From assembly GCA_021397845.1 (NCBI GenBank), contig CM038052.1:132251854-132315853 (forward strand): 64,000 nucleotides of DNA. The letters are read 5' to 3'. Made by a program: the position numbers and the translations under genes. Shown one piece after another: positions 54,886 through 64,000 of the stretch (its first letter is position 1; each line of letters begins with the position of its first letter). The notes under the pieces were generated by a model. It was not told the DNA's origin. It worked only from the letters and a program-made list of their open reading frames with translations, and ran no database searches. The stretch comes from Areca catechu. Taxonomy: Eukaryota; Streptophyta; Magnoliopsida; Arecales; Arecaceae.

Positions 54886-55345
54886 AACACTGCAAAAATC
54901 TCCTTTATTGATAGTTCAAAACCACAATTGGCTAAAAGGCCTACAGAGATTATGCTCATAATGAAACTAGGACAATAGTGACAGTCGACTAGTTCGACAG
55001 TACAAGACTCAAAGACAAGACGCAGGATTCTGACCGCCAATACTGGAACACGATTTCCATTCCCGACGCTCAGAAACTATTCTCCATCTTCAAATCTTCT
55101 GCTAACTTGAAGTCCCTGTAATGTATTGCAAACATGAATTGGACTACCAGTATCCAATACCCAGTTAGCAGTATCAACAATAGAGTAATTACAAGGTTTT
55201 ATCATATAAATACCTTATTCAGCAGACTTCTGCTTTCTCGGCCTGTTCGGATCAAGGGACACAATATAAAGAGGATAGTTCCTCTTCCAGTGTCCCTTCT
55301 TCTTGCAGTAGAAACACTCTGCAGAAGACTGATCAGCCTTATACT
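54886..55345 (-). pseudogene. COP-G protease and zinc knuckle
   Basis: Zinc knuckle at about 55320-55265: ECFYCKKKGHWKRNYPLY (fourth ligand Cys is Tyr). Protease at about 55185-54900: NWVLDTGSPIHVCNTLQGL with an intact DTG, then CHYCPSFIMSIISVGLL. A stop lies between the two. Confidence 0.85.
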
Positions 55346-56064
55346 TCCTGGTCTGACTAGGGCCAGGAGCATTCTGCACCTTCTTTCCCTTTTAATTTAT
55401 TTTCTTCTTCCCTTTCTTAAAGGGACGACGACCTCTACTACCTCCCACTAAATTCACCACCCCTTATTTAGTTGGTGGTCTTTCTCGAAAGTCTGCAGCA
55501 ACCCCAAAAGACCATGGTAGTTGACTGCAGGCTTGTTCATTCTATAATGATTGAGAAAATCAAGATAGGAGGAGGGAAGAGAATTCTGGATCACATCCTT
55601 GCCGAGCTGCTCGTGCAAGGGGCATCCGAGTTTGCCCAACTTTTCAATGAGCTCGATCATGTACAATACATGATCAGTGACTGAACCGCCATTCGGCATC
55701 TTGAAATTGTAGATGGCACAAGACACTTTATACCGTTCTACATCATCCAGGGTGCCAAAGGATTCCTTCAACTTTTGAAGGATTTCATCAAGTTGGGCCT
55801 CCTCGAATTTGCGACTGAACTCGTCGTTCATCGTTGCTAACATAATGCATCGAACAGTAGTCCGATCAGAGACCCACTTCAGATAAGCATCTCTGATCGC
55901 ACTCCGTGCATTAGCGGGAGAGATTTCAGGTGCCAGATCCGTTATCACATAGAGGATCCGTTCATGCTCCAGAACGATTCTCAATCTTCGATACTAACTA
56001 TCGAAGTTATGACCCTTTAACTTCTTGTTGTCCAGAAGTGATCAGAGCGATAAATTGGAAGACA
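55346..56064 (-). pseudogene. COP-G gag
   Basis: It starts at about 56064 (MSSNLSL, stop, SLLDNKKLKGHNFDS, stop), then a 177-codon open frame with RIVLEHERILYVITDLAP, FGTLDDVERYKVSCAIYNFK and HVLYMIELIEKLGKLGCPLH, a UBN2-type copia capsid. Basic tail to 55346. Two early stops would block translation. Confidence 0.85.
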
Positions 56065-56499
56065 TCTGAAAAGAAAATAAGACATAATTAGTGTATGAAT
56101 TAATAATTTAACCAAAAGACTTGGACTTTAGTCTAAAGGTTTCTCCCACTAATTTTTCAGATTGGTAGCCTTTAACTCTAATCCATGAAAATACTTTTTC
56201 AAGTGGGTACTGAAATCCAATAGCGCATGAGCCCGACTTTGGCTAGCTCACCCATACGAGCCTAAAGGTAGGTTCGTAAACCAATTGTTCCCTAAATAAT
56301 TTTTAGTATTTCATTTTGCCCCAGAGAACACCCCAATCGGCCTTGGGGCCTCCTATTGCAGGTCTCTGGTTAGGTCCAACCATTAAAATGACAAATCCAA
56401 TGCTTCCAGCTAACTAAAGACCAAGCCCGACTTTGGCCGGCCCACCTGGTCCCGTTAAGGAGGTTGCACTGAACCATCATCGATCAGATAGAAATTCCA

Positions 56500-56817
56500 G
56501 TCGCCACACTTAACCATATTATCATCTTCCATCCATTTTTCATGTGCAGTCATCTGATAAGCACTTGGATGGTCAGGTAAGATAGGGGGTTCCTGGTCAA
56601 GCACATAGCCCAACTTCTCAGAACTCAAAACAATTTTGAAGTTTCTTAACCGATCTTTAAAATTGAGGCCAACAAGTTGGTTTGTCTCTAGAATACGGAC
56701 TATGGGATTTGAAGCAGACATGGTTAACTGCAAGAGTAGAAGATTCAAATTAGATGCTTTATACTTAATTATAAAAATTGTTCTAGGGTCTTCAAAAAAT
56801 AATTTTAGAACTCCCAC
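56500..56817 (-). pseudogene. COP-H gag, N-terminus
   Basis: Starts with a run to MSASNPIVRILETNQLVGLN and continues FKDRLRNFKIVLSSEKLGYV and EKWMEDDNMVKC, a classical copia gag beginning. The match ends there at about 56505; the following residues are not gag-like. This is a second, different gag start only about 440 bp from the COP-G gag start. Confidence 0.8.
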
Positions 56818-58319
56818 TATTTTCTTGGATCTCTCACACTCCCCGTAGAGATGCGAAAACCTGTGACTCTAGGTTTCTAGTGGGTGCTACGGTCCCATCG
56901 ATGTGCAGCACCTCACCATATCCAGTTATTGGTAACACGCTATACCAATAAGTGGCCAACTCTTGTCCCATGTATCTAATACAAATTGTAGCTCTTGGTC
57001 TCTAAATCATGGAACCTCAACATGCCCGTTTATTGGTCCAATCATTAGTTAAGTCAGACCCACCATTTCTGCTAGACAAAGCAGTCAATGAGTCCCTCAA
57101 CTTGCCCATTTATTGGGCCCAACCCCATCAATGCGTAGCAACATCTCATACCTAATAGGGTTGTTGTGTCTTCCCGATGCAAATAGACCACTGTAACCAG
57201 CCGAGAATAATCAACACCAGTAGGACACCCGCATACCTACAATGGTGGAAGACCTATGACTTAATATTTATTAGGAGCTTAGGTTCAGGTCTCTTCTAAA
57301 TTGATCAGCCAAATCATGACTAACCAATTACATACAGTCAACACAATCTCATGTCTGACTAAATTTACATTAGGTCAGCACAATCTCATGTCTGACTTAA
57401 TATAACCAGCATGGGTGAACTCAAATAAAATGACCCTTTTGAAAACTTAATCAACCAAATTGGCCACGTCATTTTGATCTATGGGAGGGTTCTGCCAATA
57501 TACCCTCTTTCTGCCAATCAAGTTGGTTGGGAAAGAGTTAGCCCCAATTAGCGAACCATGATCGAAACCTTCCTTAGATACTAATTGACTAACAAAATTC
57601 AATTTGGTCATCTAATGATCTGGGCTCATTGAGCCAAATTAGGTCTTAACTTATCGATTCTCCATCAAATGAATCGATCTGACCAGACTATATCTAAAAT
57701 CAATTTTGAGCACACTTGACCTAACCCTAATCATCATCCGATTAGGTTGAGTCACTTGCTCAAAATTACATTAGGGTTACTAGTTGATCTAATCAAGACC
57801 TAATCATGCAGCCCAATCTCTAGACCTAATTTGTTCAACCCAAACCCTCATGCACCTAATTTGATTTTCCTGTTCAAATCAATTTTAAAATTAGGTTTAA
57901 GTGCACGACATTAATGGCTTATGATCATGAATCACATTTAAGATTTAAATCCTAATTTTGTGCATCTCATACAACAACATACATAATCATAAATCGATCT
58001 AAACCATTTTGAAAACTCCTTTTCAAAACCAGGTATACATCAAAGTAGGATAACCTTTGCACTATAGGGGGTAAACCCTATAGCAGGACAACCTTATGTC
58101 ACTTTGTGCAACCCTTGATCAATTTAATTTTAGATTATTAAATTTAATTTTAGATATGAAAATTATGATTTTATTTGGAAAATAATTTTTCAAAACATAA
58201 CATTCGATGCTAGAACAATCTCATGTTCAACATAGATCTAATACAATTAAAATTATCTATCTGATCTGATTAGTTTTTAGATCTGATTATCATGCATCCA
58301 TGTTAAAGAGTGAACCGTG
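56818..58319 (-). other. COP-H leader (untranslated)
   Basis: About 1.5 kb without coding. Has a local duplication of CACAATCTCATGTCTGACT (near 57348 and 57383) and weak resemblance to the COP-E leader (GAACCATGATC, CCTTCCTTAGATACTAATTG near 57550-57590). Confidence 0.7.
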
Positions 58320-58331
58320 GCTCTGATACCA
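58320..58331 (-). other. Primer binding site of COP-H
   Basis: Plus GCTCTGATACCA, one base from the LTR start at 58333. Confidence 0.9.
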
Positions 58332-58332
58332 C

Positions 58333-60528
58333 TATTGGTTTTCTCCCAGGAACAGAAAATTGAAATAAACAGGCATCAGCAGCCTGTCGTAGTGGAAGCA
58401 GATATAAAAATAATTTTATATCTAATTATGCAAATCATAAATAAATCTAATTTATTTATCATAAATTTCTAACATGATGCATAACATGAGAAAAATATTA
58501 GATCTAAAATAAAAATTATTTTAAGCATAAAATACTTACTTGGATTGCTATTCGGGACTACTCTAAAAAGCGTGTAGATCCGCTAATAAAAAGCCGGGAT
58601 TCTATCAGAGCCTCGCAATCGCCCGGCCTCTACTGGTATCTACACGAAGTTCTCAAAACTGAGTTATAGAGGGCACCGGACAGCTAGATCCTTGTAGATC
58701 TCTCATCTTTCAGCAAACTGCCTGCTTTAAGAACTGTGCCGATCTGAATCTGGACCGGCTTTCGGCTTCTGTCTTGCAAATCGGAGTGCAAGACCTTAGA
58801 CCCTTTTTCCCTCTTCTTTCTTTTATGTATATGACCTCTCAACACTCTTGAAGATCTCAAGGAAGAAATAAACTAGAAGAGAGAAGAATACGGAGACAGA
58901 CTCTTAGGAGAAAAGATGCCCAAGAGAGATGAAGCCCAAAATAATTCATGCTAAAATAAAGGTGTTGAGTTTAGCCAACTATTCTCCCTCTTATTTTTCT
59001 CACAGTAAAACTCTCCAAGTCCTCCACACCAAAACACCAGTGTTTTAATTTCAACCATTTGAAAATTAAGAGTGGAAGAGAAGGACTCTTCCCTCTCTTA
59101 ATTTCCGTCACGCCAAAAATACTATTAGCACCCACCAAGTATTCACGCCCCATATTTCTTGTCGCACAAATTTCTTGGGGCCCACTTAGGCATGTGGAGG
59201 GAAGGGGAGACAAGGAGAGAGAGTCCAAGTCTAATTGGACTCTAGGTCATGGTCCAAATGAAGTGATTTTACAATCAAACTAAAGCCGATTTTAAATCCG
59301 ATTGAACCATTTCGAAGCGGACATTGACACAAATCAATTAAGATTAATTAATTAAGTCTAACTCAATTAAATTAAATCTAATTTAGTTTAATTAACATTT
59401 AATCCATAATTAATTAATTGTAACATTTACAATTAGGTCAAATATTAATTGTAACACTTACAATTAGGTCCAAATTGATTTGCTGATTGGTTACTTAAGC
59501 TCCTAATATGTGTAACCCCTCAGGTCATATCCTGTCTGGTAATGAGACATGCTATAATCTTTATTATACATCATCGAAACTCCTTTCGATGGACTGCAAT
59601 AATTTCAGCTCAACCCTAATTAGGATCATCGATCCGAGAATGATCCTAATGAGCTCTCATAATCCACCAGTGATACCTAGCAGTATGTAGTGGCAACCTA
59701 GCTGAATAAGATTGGAACCCCTAGGTGTAGTTAGCATGTGATTCGGTTCCTCTATCAAAATCCTGACATGATGTTGGTTACGGATACTCGTCAAACCCAT
59801 CAGTCATATGCTTAACCTAATTGACTCAAGTCCAATTGTGATACTAATGAAAACACATTTTCATTATCACCCTACTATGGCCATAGATTTCTGGACTTAG
59901 TCTCATTAAGCTTGCATAATCATTCCGTACTACTAAGGCTGATAGATCTCTACAAGTGAACACTCTACTCCTACAATAAACTTACTATAGCCAACAAATA
60001 CCGCAAGGTCCCGTATGGATAGGAACCATGCGATTATGCTGTCAAACTACAGCAACCTTATTATGAGTAGCTGAGACATTCTAGGTCAAGGAACTATTCA
60101 CACAACTACAGCATCAGGAAGTTATCGACGAGTGAGTAGTCATCCGTATAACTTCCTATACTTGGTCATGCTCAGTACCATTGATCTCTATCAACTACCT
60201 TCAGTTTCACTCCAATATCACCACACTATAGGTCAGAGACTCATCTACCTAAAAAGGGAAGTGATCTGTGCATTGATTTTAACGGATCAATCACCATCCT
60301 CATGATATTCCAACAACGGGAGCCTTTAGGAGTTAATCTATAAAGACACATATCTCAGATTTTCAAATCTTAAGAATATGTGTCATTATCAATTAACTCC
60401 ATGGATGATTCATAGATACATCAAAATTAATGAAACTAATGCCCTTTATTAATAAAGATAAATTAAGTACAAAATTAATGCCCTAAAAATTACAATGTGT
60501 CAAGCCAACATGACTTTCAGGGCATACA
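58333..60528 (-). repeat. COP-H 5' LTR (about 2.2 kb)
   Basis: Plus starts TATTGGTTTTCTCC (TG to TA change) and ends GGGCATACA. Placed by PBS on the left and by COP-I coding on the right. Its partner LTR is not in the window. Confidence 0.75.
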
Positions 60529-60848
60529 TCTAATACTAATCACAGCCGATTCTATGTTGTCCCTTAAGTGTGTTGGTTCTTTTACTTGTTGAACTTTACT
60601 AAGTTCAATCTTAGAGGCTACAATCCCTTCACCAAAAAACTCCTTTTCCAAAAATATGGCCCTAAGACTGACGAACAACTTTCGTTCCTCAGCTAAGTAA
60701 AAGTAATACCCCTTAGATTCTTTTGGATATCCAACAAATAGGCACCGGTCAGACCTAGGTCCAAGTTTGTCCGTTTTCAAATATTTTACATAAGCTAGGA
60801 ACCCCCACACCGAAGGTGTGATAGTGTCGGCTTACGTCCAGTCCATAT
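60529..60848 (-). pseudogene. COP-I integrase C-terminal part
   Basis: WGFLAYVKYLKTDKLGPRSD, CLFVGYPKESKGYYFYL, FLEKEFFGEGIVASKIELSK, ending EPTHLRDNIESAVI at the COP-H LTR. Related to, but distinct from, the COP-G protein. Open over 97 codons. The RT that should follow is absent. Cut upstream at 60848 by LTR-J. Confidence 0.85.
60844..60848. repeat. TSD of LTR-J (CATAT)
   Basis: CATAT here and at 63229-63233, directly outside LTR-J. Confidence 0.9.
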
Positions 60849-63228
60849 TGTTGGGAATTGTGTCCCAAAGCCAATTTCCTAGGTTGTAGGTGATTGTGCT
60901 AGATATTGTATTCATTTTATAAATTAATAAATTTATCTTTTTGGCAACTCATCACATATTGAATTTCCCTATAATGAACTCTTTCCATGTGATGAAGTCC
61001 TTGGGGCTACACTGTTTTCGATATAGAGAGGATGTATCGACTGGTCCTTAAACCCTGTTCACAACCAAAGGATATATTGTTCTGGACGGCAATATATCAA
61101 GTATAGGTTGTTGCAGTTCACATCGTTTGGTTGTCCTCTTGACCAAATAAGTGTGGTGACACTGATGTGATCTGCAAGTGGGATATATGATATCTCATTG
61201 AACGTGACTCCGTGAAACCCCTTTATGCCAAAGGGATACTCACGATAGGATATGGGTATATGTGTCCCTCTGACCTGAGGTCATCACGGTAGCTTGCAAG
61301 CAACTCCCTATGCTTTGGTACCGGACTACCCGGATTTTTAATCCGGTGATGGAAGGTTTCTGGGTACAGGCAAGTACTTGTGAAACAGTGATGGACCAAG
61401 ATGGAATTGACCTGTCCGAACAGTTTGGATTGAATGTCTCGCAGTATCTCAATTTAGCAAATCCTCGGCCGGGGTAGCCCTAGTGAAGAGTCACTGGGCT
61501 TGCAAGATTGAGACACATTATCGACTGACTCAGTCTGGGTTGGCAGCCCAATATCAGTCGTCCTGAGCATTAGAGGTCAAAGGGATGAATTATACAGTAA
61601 CTATATGCCAGAGGTTCGATAATATGCTCCCGCATCTTTGACCTATCCGGACGCCGGGACCCATTGCTAGATGGTTTCCTGTGCTGGTACTAGAATTGTT
61701 CCAGTGCTACTGTTTAGGTTCGAACCTATGAGGTCACATGCCACAGAGGATAACTCTCAGATCCGGATACCGATTACGATTGGAAATCGTCTCGATTTTA
61801 TGGTTACGGTATTTTTGAGCACTCTTTTCCCAGTCTTGCCCTTGTTTGGGTCAACCGAAAATTGTTCCGGGCTGACCAGGCCTACGCTAGGATTTTTCTG
61901 AATCAATTTTGAATTGATTCGGAGCTAAATTCGGCCTCCAATTGGTTGTGAACCAATTGAACCAAATTTAATTGGGCTTGGACCGTTTCAATTAGATTGA
62001 ACCGTAATTTTGGGATTGAACCAATCTGGTTTAATTACCTTGGATTGGTTTTCTTTTGAACCCAAAATTTATTTGGACCGTTGTTTCTTCAATTGACCAG
62101 TTTACACGATCTTTTTCATGCTGGGCGAATTCCTAGCGTTGAACGCTGTTCGGCGTCTTCTCGTCTCCCTTCCACCCGATTACTTTAAACCCATTTTATT
62201 AGTCCTAATGACTTGTTAATTGGTGATTAAGCCACCGACGTCCTTTGGCCTCCCTCCCTCTCCGTTGTATCTTCTCCCTACTACCTTTTAAACTCTTCCA
62301 GCACTCACTTTTTTCTGCTGCAGAAAGACATCACCGTGTGAGAGGTTTTATGCTGTGAGAGTTCTTCATTCCTTACAGAAATTCCTCCCCTTTCCACCGG
62401 TGATATTGAGGGCTGGGTTTTGGTGAGTGAAGGGAAGAGAGATCAACCCATTAATCTCTATTTTCTAGTGCTCAAATTTGAAGGAAGATGAACTCTGTTT
62501 TGCTGAAAAACAAGTTCTGAAATTCTGTTTCCTCCCTTCTTCCCTCCCACTATTCCATGTCTTCCGGCGACTAGCATCGCCCGAGAGACGGATCAGAGCT
62601 AGCCCTTGGCGTGTTCCCCCTCTTGAGAGTGTTCAACCGAGCACTTGGAAGCCGGATCGACCCTTTTTTCTTGCTGTTCTTGTGCTCTGTTTTCAGGTTG
62701 CAGATTTTCAGGTTGCTGAATTTCTGGTGCTGTTTTTGGCTGAAAGGAAGGGGACCAAAACCTTGAATCATCTTCTCCCCTTTGAAGGAAGATCAACCAT
62801 CTTGTTCCCTACATTTTGGTGTTGGAAGGAAGATCAAACATTTCCAGATTTTCCTCTGTTCTGCAGCAGTTTTTTATTGAAAGGACAGCAACCTGTTAAC
62901 GTGCTGGAAGTGGAAGACAACAGGAATAAATTTATTCCTGTTATCCCAGCAATTCCAGTTTTATACCGAGGCTATTCCAGGCAGGAATAAGGTATGGGTT
63001 TAGTTTTAAAATTCATGCATGCGAAGATCTATGGATTTAAAATATTTTATAAACATTAAATGCCCATATTATAACATGTTTTAGTCTGTACATGCTTCCA
63101 GATTGTGTTAGATCCTGTGTGGAGCATGTTTTCCGCTGTGCATTTTAAAATTGTTTTGAAATACTTACCTGCTCCCTGATGTTGCATGCTTAGGGTAGGC
63201 ACCTGCAAATGTTTCCTTTTAACTTTCA
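60849..63228 (+). mobile_element. LTR-J: solo copia LTR
   Basis: 2,380 bp, TGTTGGGAATTGTGTCCC to AACTTTCA. Same family as the COP-G LTR (49778-52114) but in plus orientation. Perfect TSD CATAT, and COP-I coding continues on both sides. No internal domain, so a solo LTR. Open frames inside (61671-61901, 62478-62990) are not supported as genes. Confidence 0.92.
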
Positions 63229-64000
63229 CATATCTCATATGGTGTTTTATTAACGGACTTACTTGGAGCCTTATTCAGAAGGTAACAGGCTGATTCTAAA
63301 GCATATCCCCAAAAGGATACCGGCAGAGAAGCAAACCCAATCATGAACCGAACCATGTCTAACAGGGTTCGATTCCTCCTCTCAGACACTCCATTTAATT
63401 GAGGTGTCCCTGGAGGTGTCCACTGAGAGAGAATCCCATTCTCCTCAAGATATGTCAGAAACTCACCTGAAAGGTATTCACCATCTAGATCGGATTGAAG
63501 GCTTTTGATAAACTTTCCAGTTTATTTTTCTACTTCACTACGATATCGTTTGAACATTTCTAACGACTCAGATTTATGTCTCATCAAGAAGACATAATCA
63601 TACCTCGAAAGGTCATCTTTAAATATAATGATATAACCATACCCACCCCTGGCACTAACATTCATAGGTCTGCATACATCAGTACGTACTAGAGTCAGAA
63701 TTTCTTTAGCTCATTCACCTTTTGCAGTAAAGGTGACTTAGTCATTTTTCCAAGAAAACAGGACTCATAGGTTGGAAGTGAACTATCTTCACTAAAATCG
63801 AGGAGACCCTCACTTTTCAACCTGTTTATCTTGTTCTGGTTAATATGACCTAGCCTACAATAACATAGTTAGCTTTGCTAACATTATCTATCCTAGGATG
63901 TTCGCTAGACATGTACATTATACTAACAGGTCACGACAGTACATAAATGCCATCATGCATTTGTCCATTCAAAACTATAGAACCATTCCAAATGATTTTG
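63229..64000 (-). pseudogene. COP-I integrase core and zinc finger (runs off window)
   Basis: The minus strand shows RLGHINQNKINRLKSEGLLD and YESCFLGKMTKSP near 63850-63730 (zinc finger, degraded), the HTDVCGPM-type stretch near 63690-63650, then SQWTPPGTPQLNGVSERRNR (63435-63370) and FWGYALESACYLLN. Many stops. The rest of COP-I lies beyond 64000. Confidence 0.85.

Larger units (their letters stand above)
49778..56454 (-). mobile_element. COP-G: Ty1/copia element lacking its own 5' LTR
   Basis: The 3' LTR is 49778-52114, polypurine tract at 52115-52135, then on the minus strand RNase H, RT, IN, PR and gag up to about 56064, and a short leader-like stretch to about 56454. Beyond that the sequence belongs to a different copia 5' end (COP-H). 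The RT frame is the best preserved in the window. Border with COP-H is approximate. Confidence 0.8.
56455..60528 (-). mobile_element. COP-H: 5' end of a second copia element
   Basis: Consists of a 5' LTR (58333-60528), PBS (58320-58331), a long leader (56818-58319) and a gag N-terminus (56817-about 56500). The LTR resembles the COP-E family end (TGTATGCCCTGAAAGTC on minus) and not the COP-G LTR. The gag stops abruptly where COP-G leader sequence begins, so this is a fusion of two elements. To the right it abuts COP-I coding. Confidence 0.75.

Noticed and set aside
62478..62990. 170-codon plus frame in LTR-J
   Set aside because: Lies wholly inside a solo LTR with no recognised domain. I saw no matching frame in the COP-G LTR.

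Overview
The window looks like retrotransposon-filled intergenic DNA from a flowering plant. It contains plant-type Ty1/copia, Ty3/gypsy chromovirus, L1-type LINE and SINE families, initiator-Met-tRNA primer sites next to the LTRs, and one fragment of a plant MATE transporter gene. A monocot, possibly palm-like, genome is my impression, but I cannot prove it from the sequence. No bacterial operon, rRNA, tRNA or CRISPR array was seen, and no intact host gene.

Left flank (1-6841). This holds the end of an LTR (1-806), a decayed Ty3/gypsy gag of Tat type with its LTR on the minus strand (807-3204), and the first two coding exons of a MATE (DTX42/FRD3-like) gene on the minus strand. The MATE copy breaks off after exon 2 and carries a one-base frameshift. 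An AT-rich fold-back-like segment follows, then a tRNA-type SINE with a clear target-site duplication (TSD).

Core (6842-47590). A single L1-type LINE of about 6.4 kb (minus strand, poly-A tail at 6842-6855) has been stretched over 40 kb by two insertions. The first is a copia element, COP-E (11959-22383, TSD CGACC), which carries a further solo LTR in its right LTR. The second is a chromovirus-type gypsy element, GYP-A (22989-46938, TSD ATACT/ATACC). GYP-A's right LTR was hit by GYP-B (28803-46096, plus strand). GYP-B's left LTR was hit by solo LTR-C (30352-38230, TSD TAATC), and LTR-C was hit by GYP-D (30988-37301, TSD about CAATA/TAATA). The nest is therefore LINE > GYP-A > GYP-B > LTR-C > GYP-D. 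The boundaries come from LTR pairs, TSDs and LINE ORF1 resuming in frame across the GYP-A site.

GYP-A and GYP-D lack protease, reverse transcriptase and integrase core. Both keep gag and a C-terminal chromodomain, and both carry a similar small ORF of unknown function in the place of pol. GYP-B is a full-length but decayed relative with gag-PR-RT-RH-IN-chromodomain. A leader module is shared by GYP-A, GYP-B, GYP-D and, unexpectedly, copia element COP-E. A fold-back sequence near the primer site is shared by the three gypsy elements.

Right flank (47591-64000). This holds a truncated gypsy element (GYP-F: leader plus LTR), copia element COP-G (minus; one 486-codon RT ORF still open), a different copia 5' end (COP-H: gag start, leader, PBS, LTR) fused to it, and a third copia pol fragment (COP-I). 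COP-I is split by a solo LTR-J (TSD CATAT) of the same family as the COP-G LTR but in the opposite orientation. All transposon genes here appear broken; the only likely host coding DNA is the MATE fragment.
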